In this document: piece after piece, positions 1 to 6,348 of the stretch
How the letters are laid out: every line of letters begins with the position of its first letter
Position numbering within the stretch: position 1 is the stretch's first letter
Source of the DNA: JBKBXU01 sp046313675
Lineage (GTDB): Bacteria; Bacteroidota; Bacteroidia; Cytophagales; Cytophagaceae
Assembly: GCA_046313675.1 (NCBI GenBank)
Contig: JBKBXU010000275.1
Span: forward strand, 1-6,348
DNA length: 6,348 bases
Direction of reading: 5' to 3'
Notes under the pieces: model-generated
The model's input: only the letters and a program-made list of their open reading frames with translations
What the model was told of the DNA's origin: nothing
Database searches by the model: none
Translations under genes and position numbers: made by a program

Positions 1-1865
1 GGCCGGATGAAAAATACACACCTCAGGTGCTTGACATACTTAAGCGGGAAAACATCAAGGCAGCATTTTTCATAACCGGTATCAAGGCAGAAAATAACAT
101 CCCCTTACTGAACAGAATACATAAGGAGGGGCATGAAATCGGGAACCACTCATTTACTCACCCAAATTTCATGGAAGTCAGCCGCAAGAGGGCTGAAATA
201 GAACTTCGGGTTACAAAGCGGCTCATTGAATGCATAACCGGACATTCCACACGTTTATACCGGCCACCCTATAGTGCGGACAAGTACATGGAAAGTCCGG
301 AGGAAGTCATTCCTGTAAGTTTTGGCAAAGATCAACATTATTACAGAATCGGAGACCCGGTTAACCCAAAAGACTGGCAGGATAAGCTTCCTTCCGACAG
401 CATTATTGAACGCGTCAAAAGAGAACATCATCTTGGAAGGATTGTGCTTCTCCATGACGGGGGAGGCAATCGCCAGGCAACCATTGAAGCCCTACCCGAA
501 ATCATCCGGTTCTACAGGAAAAACGGATACCGCTTTGCAACGATTTCAGAACTGCTTGACAAGCCTAAGGACGAATTAATGCCTCCGTTAAACAAGGATA
601 CGGATCTCTACCTATCCTATGGAAACCTCTTTCTGGCTCATACAGTCTTTTACGGCCAACGGGTACTTGTTGCGATATTCTTTACCGGATTACTGCTTGG
701 AATAGCACGCTTTTTATTAATGCTTACCCTTGCGGTTAAACAAAAAAGAAGAGAGAAAAGAACAAAACGGCCAATATTTGAGGGCACACCTAAGGTAAGC
801 ATCATAGTGCCGGCTTACAATGAAGAGGTAACTGCTATAAAAACCATAGAAACCCTATTGAAATCAGATTATCCGGACTTTGACATCATCTTTGTAGATG
901 ATGGATCTACAGACCAGACCTATCAGAAAGCCATGGATGCATATGGAGAACATCCAAAATGCCGAATAGTCACCAAGCCTAACGGCGGCAAAGCTACCGC
1001 ACTTAACTATGGAATTGCCATGTCAGATGCAGAATACCTGGTGTGTATTGATGCGGATACGCAGTTAAAACCGGATGCCGTTCGCCGGCTCATGGAGTCG
1101 TTTTACAACGAAAATGTAGGAGCCGTAGCCGGTAATGTAAAAGTAGGAAATGAAAAATCTTTGATTACCATATGGCAATCGATCGAATACATAACAGGAC
1201 AGAATTTCGACCGTCGAGCCTTTGATCTGCTCAATTGCATCACCATTGTACCGGGAGCTATAGGTGCCTTCAGAAAAGCAGCTATGCTGAACGCAGGCAT
1301 GTTTACTACCGATACACTGGCGGAAGACTGCGACTTATCAATGAGGATATTGAGAAAAGGATACAAAATATGCTATAACAATGATGCCATAGCATATACA
1401 GAAGTTCCTGAAACAACAGGCATGTTTCTTAAGCAGCGCTTCAGATGGACCTTTGGAGTTCTTCAAAGTTTCTGGAAACACCGGGATACCATGCTGGAGC
1501 CAAAGTACAAATACCTTGGAATGGTGGCTATGCCAAACATATTCATCTTCCAGGTATTGATTCCGCTGTTTGCTCCACTGGCTGACATTATCATGATGAT
1601 GGCGCTTCTTACAGGAAATGCATCAAACGTTCTTGCGTATTACCTCGCCTTCCTATTTATCGAAGCGGGAGGGGCTATACTTGCTTTCTCGTTTGAAAAA
1701 GAAAAGCTCGGACGACTACTGCTGCTGCTACCACAAAGGCTTATTTACAGACACTTAATGTGGTATGCCTTGTTCAAATCCCTGATCAGAGCATTAAAAG
1801 GAGAGCTGATGAGCTGGGGTGTACTTAAGAGAACCGGAAGTGTCAATATAAACACAGAAACCTAA
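1..1865 (+). CDS. Polysaccharide deacetylase / family-2 glycosyltransferase fusion, 5' end missing
   Basis: This envelope polysaccharide enzyme runs into the window from upstream; the frame is open from base 3 and gives 620 residues. The GTG at 27 is an internal valine codon, because the codons before it (PDEKYTPQ) continue a NodB-type motif normally preceded by FDDG. Deacetylase motifs are HSFTH at 147-161 (metal-binding histidines), RPPY at 261-272 and LHDGG from 450. A hydrophobic stretch at about 639-738 follows, then a family-2 glycosyltransferase: VSIIVPAYNEE, DDGS (897-908), DAD (1050-1058), ED (1323-1328, likely catalytic base) and QRFRW (1434-1448). Further membrane segments lie at about 1512-1797. 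The transferase resembles processive synthases such as PgaC/IcaA, so a beta-linked GlcNAc polymer is a plausible product, but this is inferred from family. In related fusions the deacetylase faces outward and the transferase is cytoplasmic. Some relatives carry an N-terminal GH18 domain; whether this one does cannot be seen. Confidence 0.93.
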   Translation, partial: PDEKYTPQVLDILKRENIKAAFFITGIKAENNIPLLNRIHKEGHEIGNHSFTHPNFMEVSRKRAEIELRVTKRLIECITGHSTRLYRPPYSADKYMESPEEVIPVSFGKDQHYYRIGDPVNPKDWQDKLPSDSIIERVKREHHLGRIVLLHDGGGNRQATIEALPEIIRFYRKNGYRFATISELLDKPKDELMPPLNKDTDLYLSYGNLFLAHTVFYGQRVLVAIFFTGLLLGIARFLLMLTLAVKQKRREKRTKRPIFEGTPKVSIIVPAYNEEVTAIKTIETLLKSDYPDFDIIFVDDGSTDQTYQKAMDAYGEHPKCRIVTKPNGGKATALNYGIAMSDAEYLVCIDADTQLKPDAVRRLMESFYNENVGAVAGNVKVGNEKSLITIWQSIEYITGQNFDRRAFDLLNCITIVPGAIGAFRKAAMLNAGMFTTDTLAEDCDLSMRILRKGYKICYNNDAIAYTEVPETTGMFLKQRFRWTFGVLQSFWKHRDTMLEPKYKYLGMVAMPNIFIFQVLIPLFAPLADIIMMMALLTGNASNVLAYYLAFLFIEAGGAILAFSFEKEKLGRLLLLLPQRLIYRHLMWYALFKSLIRALKGELMSWGVLKRTGSVNINTET

Positions 1866-1898
1866 GGGAACGCACTGTAATAAATACTTTTTATCATG

Positions 1899-1939
1899 TA
1901 AGGGAAATTTAAAGACCTCAAGGCTTTAGATTTCCCTTA
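1899..1939. terminator. Long imperfect hairpin after the glycosyltransferase gene, probable terminator
   Basis: The arms 1899-1914 and 1924-1939 form 16 consecutive pairs, one of them a T-G wobble (1909/1929). After a bulged A at 1915, two more C-G pairs close on a TCAA loop (1918-1921). It begins 33 bases after the glycosyltransferase stop codon, which suits a terminator. No pure T tract follows; the next bases are A/T-rich with T4 only at 1951-1954, so termination strength is uncertain. The right arm overlaps the likely -33 region of the ABC-F promoter, so a regulatory role is also possible. Confidence 0.6.
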
Positions 1940-1955
1940 ATTCATTCTAATTTTG
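1925..1955 (+). promoter_or_regulatory. Bacteroidota-type promoter of the ABC-F gene
   Basis: TAATTTTG at 1948-1955 matches the Bacteroidota -7 consensus TAnnTTTG exactly. Nineteen bases upstream lies TTTA (1925-1928), three of four matches to the -33 element TTTG. Transcription would begin around 1960-1963, giving a leader of about 15 bases. The leader is A-rich and has no Shine-Dalgarno sequence, which is usual in this phylum. Because TAnnTTTG is short and this DNA is A/T-rich, the match is supportive but not proof. Confidence 0.5.
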
Positions 1956-1977
1956 TACTTCAATAAAAAACACAAAA

Positions 1978-3597
1978 ATGATAAGTACAAGTAATATCAC
2001 TGTACGCTTTGGGAAGAGGGTATTGTTTGAAGATGTTAGCATAAAGTTTACCCCCGGAAACTGCTATGGACTTATAGGAGCCAATGGTACAGGGAAGTCT
2101 ACTTTTCTGAAAGTTCTGTCAGGCGACATTGACGCGCAGTCCGGCAGAGTAGAAATCACTCCGGGTGAGCGATTGGCTGTATTAAAGCAGAACCACAATG
2201 AATTTGATGAATCTCCTGTTATACAAACCGTCATTATGGGCCATAAGCGTCTGTTTGACATCATGCAGGAAAAAGATGCCATATATGCCAAGGCCGATTT
2301 CTCGGAAGCAGACGGAGTAAGAGCCTCCGAGCTTGAAGGAGAGTTTGCCGATCTGAATGGTTGGAATGCAGAAGCTGAAGCGGCAGAATTATTAAGTGGC
2401 CTTGGAATTAAGGAAAACATCCACCATTCTCTGATGAAGGATATTGATCCAAATGAAAAGGTAAGGGTATTATTGGCTCAGGCATTATTCGGAAACCCCG
2501 ACATCCTCTTACTCGATGAGCCTACCAACCACCTGGACATAGAATCCATTATCTGGTTACAAAATTTCCTTTATGATTTTAAGAATACGGTTATAGTTGT
2601 TTCCCACGACAGGCATTTTCTTGATCAGGTTTGCACACACGTAGCCGACATAGATTTTGGAAAAATGCAGTTGTTTACCGGAAACTACTCTTTCTGGTAC
2701 CATTCCAGTCAATTAGCATTAAAGCAGCGACAGGATTCAAATAAAAAAGCAGAGGAAAAACGTGCGGAATTACAGGAATTTATTGCCCGATTCAGCGCCA
2801 ACGCTTCTAAATCAAAACAAGCCACATCCAGACAGAAGCTCTTAGAAAAAATTACCGTCGAGGACATAAAACCTTCATCAAGAAAATACCCTGCGGTTAT
2901 ATTTAAACCGGAAAGAGAAGTTGGTGATCAGATATTGACGGTTGAGAATTTGTCTAAATCCCATGACGGAATACCCTTGTTTCAGGATATAAGCTTTACC
3001 ATTAATAAAAATGAGAAAGTTGTATTTGTAAGCAAAGACTCCCTGGCCATTTCTGCCTTTTTTGATGTCTTGAATGAGAAGCAAAAAGCAGATTCGGGAA
3101 GCTATAAATGGGGAGTAACCATCAGCAAATCGTATTTTCCGGCAGACAATACCGAATTTTTTAACACAGATTTAAACCTGGTAGATTGGTTAAGACAGTA
3201 TTCAGAAGAAAAGGATGAAAGTTACATCAGGGGCTTCCTGGGAAAAATGTTATTCTCAGGGGAAGAATCTTTGAAGAAAGCAAAGGTCCTTTCCGGAGGT
3301 GAAAAAGTGCGTTGCATGCTGTCTAAAATGATGCTTTCAAGTGCCAACGTTTTAATACTTGACGAACCGACCAATCACCTGGACCTGGAATCCATTATTT
3401 CTTTGAATAACGGATTGAAAGATTTTGAAGGAAATGTTCTGTTTACATCCCATGATTATGAATTCGTAAACTCCATTGCCAACAGAGTGATCGAGATAAC
3501 TCCTAATGGAGTTCTTGACAAGCTAATGACTTATGAAGAGTTTGTCCACGACGAATACATTAAAAAACAACGTGAAGAACTTTACGCTGCAGTATAA
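1978..3597 (+). CDS. ABC-F family ATPase, YbiT type, with one degenerate ATP site
   Basis: This 539-residue soluble protein has two ABC ATPase domains and no membrane segments. ABC-F proteins act at the ribosomal E site during translation; the exact role of the YbiT branch is not settled. The sequence follows E. coli YbiT (about 530 residues) along its whole length, including CYGLIGANG, DTVIMGHK-like, VLLAQALF and RFSANASKSKQATSR. Domain 1 has an intact Walker A (GANGTGKST, 34-42), Walker B with catalytic E181, and H210. Its signature position reads IDPNE (156-160) instead of LSGGE. A charged linker spans about 237-312. Domain 2 keeps LSGGE (438-442), E463 and H492, but the Walker A position reads SKDSLAIS (352-359), with Ile358 where the lysine belongs. 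Both lesions fall in the same composite site. No frameshift is seen, so this is a family trait rather than decay. The gene has its own promoter and is probably monocistronic. An antibiotic-resistance role is not indicated. Confidence 0.95.
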   Translation: MISTSNITVRFGKRVLFEDVSIKFTPGNCYGLIGANGTGKSTFLKVLSGDIDAQSGRVEITPGERLAVLKQNHNEFDESPVIQTVIMGHKRLFDIMQEKDAIYAKADFSEADGVRASELEGEFADLNGWNAEAEAAELLSGLGIKENIHHSLMKDIDPNEKVRVLLAQALFGNPDILLLDEPTNHLDIESIIWLQNFLYDFKNTVIVVSHDRHFLDQVCTHVADIDFGKMQLFTGNYSFWYHSSQLALKQRQDSNKKAEEKRAELQEFIARFSANASKSKQATSRQKLLEKITVEDIKPSSRKYPAVIFKPEREVGDQILTVENLSKSHDGIPLFQDISFTINKNEKVVFVSKDSLAISAFFDVLNEKQKADSGSYKWGVTISKSYFPADNTEFFNTDLNLVDWLRQYSEEKDESYIRGFLGKMLFSGEESLKKAKVLSGGEKVRCMLSKMMLSSANVLILDEPTNHLDLESIISLNNGLKDFEGNVLFTSHDYEFVNSIANRVIEITPNGVLDKLMTYEEFVHDEYIKKQREELYAAV

Positions 3598-3621
3598 AAA
3601 AAGGGGCTTAGGCCCCTTTTT
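3598..3621. terminator. Bidirectional intrinsic terminator between convergent genes
   Basis: A 10-bp perfect stem (AAAAAGGGGC paired with GCCCCTTTTT) closes on a TTAG loop at 3608-3611. A T tract follows on the + strand, and the A run at 3596-3602 gives a T tract on the - strand, so it can stop transcription in both directions. It begins directly after the ABC-F stop codon and overlaps the stop codon (3620-3622) of the convergent secreted-protein gene. Confidence 0.85.
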
Positions 3622-5197
3622 ACTTTTTAATGATTTTGCTATACCTGGGGACACCCTTATGTATAATGCACAAATAATAAATTCCGGGAACAAGATCTTC
3701 CAGACTCATGGCCTCCTCCTGTTTCTCGGACAGCATATGAACCACAATCTTACCCAATTGATCCGTTAATAGTATTTCCTTTTCCCCCGCTATGGACCTT
3801 ATATAAACCTCCCCTTCTGCAGGATTAGGATAAACATGAAGGTTGTAATCGTTTAAGTAATCTTGTACCGAAATAACTTTCGAATACTGATACCTCCCAT
3901 CTTTATCTACAATCCTTAACCTGTAATAAGCGCGACTTTCAGAAAACACATCATCATAGTATTCGTAGTGATTAATTTCGTCGCTGTTTCTTCCGGACAC
4001 CGATCCCGCTTTCTTAAAATTCAATCCATCAAAGGATTTCTCTATTTCATACCGGTCAATTGAACTCTCAGCAGTTGATTTCCACCTAATCAGGGTTTTG
4101 CCAGAAGAATGCCCGGCTATAAAAGAAAGCAGCGAAAGCGGCAATACCGGAGGATCTGCAAAAGCTATGGCAATAGGCCCTGCCGGAGACCCCGAGGATC
4201 CGGTGCCAGAAAAACTACATTTTGCCAGGGAAGGTGTTGGACAGCAAAAAGGCTTACTACTTCCGGAGCGGGGTGCTCCGTAATTGTCGGGATAAAATAC
4301 CCCATCAACCGTAGTCGTACTGGGCTCATTGCTCAACACTTCCATAGTAAAACAGAACTCGTAAGCCAGACATTCATTGGGGCTGCCTGTAAAATCACCC
4401 CTTATAGATCCGTCTGAGGCCAGAAATTCCAGCTCAGCAAACGAACTGTTTAACTCATTTACTACCCACCTTCCTGAGTTATAAAATGCATCAGGAACAT
4501 TTACCGAAGAAACAACAAGGTCTGGACCAAAGTCAAACGTAACCCTTTTCAGACCCATTTCACCGGTTCGGTTCTCCAGGTAAGTAGTAACACACATTTC
4601 CCCGGGTGTAAACAAAGGGCTCAAAGTCATCGGATCGTACTGGTACGCTCCGTTCCATGTAATATCATACATGGGATCATAATCTTTAAACGGTTCCGAA
4701 GTACATGAATAGGATGGCTCCCAGGCTCCTCGCGTATCCGGCTTGGAAAGCGGGACACTTTCCATGACACTTCCAAAGCGCACATCAAAAGAAACATCCG
4801 ACGGATTGGTATGGTCTACCCAGAAATAAAAAGGCCCGCTCATGCCACTAACGTTGTAGCTAATGTTATGCTCCGTCTGACTGATATACCTGGAAGTGAT
4901 ACAAGAACCTTCACAATCTGTACCCAGCCATATCAGGTAAAAAGGATCACTCACATTTTCGAAAGACACTAACAAAGATTCCACACCAGAAGACGCATTT
5001 ATCTGGTATAAAATGTCGTTGCCGGCTGCAGGTCCGATGCAACCCCAGGAGGTTTTATTGTTTCCCATACCAGCAGTACTCTCCTGAAAAAAATCAGTGG
5101 GGCACAAAGTAACCATGCGAGGATCGCTGCAATCCGATTGGGCATATGTGTTCTGAATAAAAAATAAGAATAATATGAGTTGTAAAAGTTTTTTCAT
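3620..5197 (-). CDS. Secreted protein with T9SS type A C-terminal sorting domain
   Basis: This 525-residue protein should cross the inner membrane by Sec and the outer membrane by type IX secretion, ending on the cell surface or outside. Residues 1-19 form a signal peptide (MKKLLQL, hydrophobic core, probable cleavage after TYA). Residues 21-146 contain C23, C32, C53, C95 and C99 and resemble PPC-like beta-sandwich modules, a weak assignment. Residues 150-350 form an unrecognised, probably beta-rich region with more cysteines, including a CC pair, ending in a Gly/Ser/Pro-rich stretch. Residues about 352-450 are a fibronectin-like module common before T9SS tails (RWKSTAE, YEIEKSFDG, YYRLRIVDKDG). 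Residues about 451-525 are the sorting domain, starting VYPNP and ending in a basic KIIKK. No protease, glycosidase or other catalytic motif was found, so adhesion or binding is only a guess. The start is fixed by the signal peptide; no Shine-Dalgarno sequence precedes it. It lies divergent to the lipoprotein gene. Confidence 0.92.
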   Translation of the reverse strand: MKKLLQLILFLFFIQNTYAQSDCSDPRMVTLCPTDFFQESTAGMGNNKTSWGCIGPAAGNDILYQINASSGVESLLVSFENVSDPFYLIWLGTDCEGSCITSRYISQTEHNISYNVSGMSGPFYFWVDHTNPSDVSFDVRFGSVMESVPLSKPDTRGAWEPSYSCTSEPFKDYDPMYDITWNGAYQYDPMTLSPLFTPGEMCVTTYLENRTGEMGLKRVTFDFGPDLVVSSVNVPDAFYNSGRWVVNELNSSFAELEFLASDGSIRGDFTGSPNECLAYEFCFTMEVLSNEPSTTTVDGVFYPDNYGAPRSGSSKPFCCPTPSLAKCSFSGTGSSGSPAGPIAIAFADPPVLPLSLLSFIAGHSSGKTLIRWKSTAESSIDRYEIEKSFDGLNFKKAGSVSGRNSDEINHYEYYDDVFSESRAYYRLRIVDKDGRYQYSKVISVQDYLNDYNLHVYPNPAEGEVYIRSIAGEKEILLTDQLGKIVVHMLSEKQEEAMSLEDLVPGIYYLCIIHKGVPRYSKIIKK

Positions 5198-5242
5198 AGC
5201 TAAAAAAATTAATGGGTGTACTTCTTCTAAGATTACTTCATT

Positions 5243-5270
5243 GTATACCTTAAATCAAAATAAGGTAAAC
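5243..5270. repeat. Inverted repeat in the divergent control region, possible operator
   Basis: The arms 5243-5252 (GTATACCTTA) and 5261-5270 (TAAGGTAAAC) are complementary at 9 of 10 positions, with an inner perfect 7-bp core (TACCTTA / TAAGGTA) and an 8-base spacer AATCAAAA. The centre lies about 60 bases upstream of the secreted-protein start and about 210 upstream of the lipoprotein start. On the - strand the spacer and right arm contain TTATTTTG (5256-5263), one mismatch from the -7 consensus, so a bound regulator could cover that promoter. It could equally be a chance dyad or a hairpin in the leader RNA. Confidence 0.35.
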
Positions 5271-5410
5271 AGGCGGTTTGATTAATTTAAGAAAGGCAGA
5301 CGCACCAATCAATCCAGAAATTATCCACCCAACACTTAAATATGTACAATTTGCTAACAAGGCCTATTCTCTCCGAACGAACAAAACCAGAGACTTATGG
5401 CACTACCTGC

Positions 5411-5441
5411 TTGCTTTGTTCTTATTTAATTCCTATTTTTG
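5411..5441 (+). promoter_or_regulatory. Bacteroidota-type promoter of the lipoprotein gene
   Basis: TTG at 5411-5413 and TATTTTTG at 5434-5441 match the -33 TTG and -7 TAnnTTTG elements exactly, with a 20-base spacer that fits the known range. Transcription would start near 5446-5448, leaving about 20 bases before the ATG at 5466. It lies in the only spacer between the two divergent genes and points toward the lipoprotein gene, which supports that gene's start. Confidence 0.6.
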
Positions 5442-5465
5442 ACGATAATCTAAACCAGAAAGCAA

Positions 5466-6348
5466 ATGAAAAAACTTTATTGTATCCTCCTAATAGGAGC
5501 GATTATTTTTTCCTGCAAAAAGAAAGAGCCGGAACCGACCAATACCAACAACAACAACGGAGGTTCAGTAAACATTGAAGATCCAAACCAAGTCGCTTCA
5601 GCTATTAAAATCAGAAATGCAACCGTAAAAGACGGAACCCCTCCGGCCCCTTCTACTGACCCTGCTGCCCCTATAATCAGTGATCCATCCAACCCAAACC
5701 CAAATGAGCCTTCTCCGCCTCTAAAATCTTTTGGCGGCAAGAATGCTGTATTGATGATCGATCTTGATCAGGGAGATGTAGCCGGATATTACCTTCAGGT
5801 AAATGGCGCCAACACTTATTTTGATATTTCAAGACAAACCGCAAGAATCGGAGCTAAGAAAAGCAAAATCCATCAGCTAAAAAGAACGGCCGATGATGAA
5901 CTTTACATCGCTATTGAGCTGCCAGAAAACATTAGACCTGGTACATTTTGTGTAAGCTACTGTGTATACGATGCACAAAACCGGGTAAGTAATATTATTG
6001 AAAGATGTATTGAAGTTGTTCAAATGGGTGGAGCAGGAACAGAATGGTTAACAGGATCAGGTTCAAAAACCTGGACTATGACTAAAATAGCTTATACGGA
6101 TGAAGATGGCGTAACTGAAGTAGACACTATAAACACAACTTCTACCTATACACACGAAGCCTATGTTGCATGCCCGGAAAGCGAGGACGGCTATGAAAAT
6201 GTTGAAATCACTGAATCGTTCAGAAGCGAATACATAGACCTTGTTTTCAACAGAAATGGTGCCCTCAGAATCAAAGAAAAATATCATAGCACAATTCTTG
6301 ATTATTCAGCAACCTCGTGTGATAATGTTGTCTACGAAGACAAGGTGT
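5466..6348 (+). CDS. Envelope lipoprotein with Ig-like and possible lipocalin-like regions, 3' end missing
   Basis: The frame is open from the ATG to the window end (294 complete codons, no stop), so the gene continues beyond it. Residues 1-17 are a lipoprotein signal: MKKLYC, a hydrophobic core and a FSC lipobox with lipidated C17. KKKEPEP then follows, which lacks a clear acidic surface-export signal, so periplasmic versus surface location is open. Residues 25-83 are a low-complexity Asn/Pro/Ser linker starting with four Asn codons. Residues about 85-187 look like one beta-sandwich domain (AGYYLQVNG, GTFCVSYCVYD, RVSNIIERC), with C162, C166 and C181 available for disulfides. From about residue 195 a second region (SKTWTMTKI, then YIDLVFNRNGAL) resembles lipocalin-like lipoprotein domains of this phylum; it carries C236 and C285. 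The domain readings are impressions, not matches to a named family, and function is unknown. A good promoter sits about 25 bases upstream. Confidence 0.87.
   Translation, partial: MKKLYCILLIGAIIFSCKKKEPEPTNTNNNNGGSVNIEDPNQVASAIKIRNATVKDGTPPAPSTDPAAPIISDPSNPNPNEPSPPLKSFGGKNAVLMIDLDQGDVAGYYLQVNGANTYFDISRQTARIGAKKSKIHQLKRTADDELYIAIELPENIRPGTFCVSYCVYDAQNRVSNIIERCIEVVQMGGAGTEWLTGSGSKTWTMTKIAYTDEDGVTEVDTINTTSTYTHEAYVACPESEDGYENVEITESFRSEYIDLVFNRNGALRIKEKYHSTILDYSATSCDNVVYEDKV

Noticed and set aside
27..29. GTG at 27 as the start of the glycosyltransferase gene
   Set aside because: The frame is open upstream to base 3 and the upstream codons continue the deacetylase motif (PDEKYTP), so the gene starts before the window.
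2064..2420. - strand open frame of 118 residues within the ABC-F gene
   Set aside because: It is fully antisense to the conserved Walker A-containing part of domain 1 and has no independent support.
3028..3060. Frameshift or pseudogene as the cause of the lost P-loop in ABC-F domain 2
   Set aside because: The reading frame aligns without gaps to the YbiT pattern on both sides (DSG and KW after it), and all later motifs are intact.
4264..4280. Hairpin CGGAGC-GGGGT-GCTCCG
   Set aside because: It lies inside coding sequence with no T tract on either side, so it is not treated as a terminator.
4098..4417. Two overlapping + strand open frames inside the secreted-protein gene
   Set aside because: They lie antisense to the fibronectin-like and middle regions of a well-supported gene and look like compositional shadows.
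5345..5353. TACAATTTG as a second lipoprotein promoter
   Set aside because: The spacing inside the element is one base too long for TAnnTTTG, and a perfect match lies closer to the start codon.
5547..5558. Four AAC repeats as a phase-variable microsatellite
   Set aside because: Only four trinucleotide units; length change would keep the frame and only alter an Asn linker.
5342..5578. Open reading frame of 78 residues on the + strand
   Set aside because: It covers the lipoprotein promoter and the start of the lipoprotein gene in another frame, and its product has no recognisable features.
5477..5740. - strand open frame rich in Gly and hydrophobic residues
   Set aside because: It is antisense to the lipoprotein signal and Asn/Pro-rich linker; its composition follows from the complement of those codons.

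Overview
The window looks like chromosomal DNA from a member of the Bacteroidota, probably an aerobic Flavobacteriia- or Cytophagia-type organism. I cannot name a genus. Four signs agree: a C-terminal type IX secretion (T9SS) sorting domain, which is confined to this phylum; a lipoprotein with a short FSC lipobox; promoter elements of the Bacteroidota type (TAnnTTTG with an upstream TTG); and start codons preceded by A-rich leaders rather than Shine-Dalgarno sequences.

Layout. Bases 1-1865 (+) hold the 3' part of a membrane protein that fuses a NodB-type polysaccharide deacetylase to a family-2 glycosyltransferase; its start lies before the window. Bases 1866-1977 hold a long hairpin (1899-1939) and a promoter for the next gene. 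Bases 1978-3597 (+) encode a YbiT-type ABC-F ATPase. A symmetrical terminator (3598-3621) separates it from a convergent gene at 3620-5197 (-), which encodes a secreted 525-residue protein with a signal peptide, a cysteine-containing N-terminal region, a middle region I do not recognise, a fibronectin-like module and a T9SS sorting tail. Bases 5198-5465 are a divergent control region with one inverted repeat and one good promoter. From 5466 (+) to the end of the window runs an open reading frame for a lipoprotein, cut off by the window edge and so lacking a stop codon here.

How the genes relate. They look like four separate transcription units, not one pathway: a cell-envelope polysaccharide enzyme, a cytoplasmic ribosome-associated ATPase, a cell-surface or secreted protein, and an envelope lipoprotein. 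Only the last two share a control region, so co-regulation is possible but not shown. I see no RNA genes, CRISPR array, insertion sequence or phage genes, and no convincing new multi-gene system. The most informative oddity is in the ABC-F protein: the P-loop of domain 2 and the signature motif of domain 1 are both degenerate. These two defects fall in the same composite ATP site, which implies an asymmetric enzyme with one competent site.
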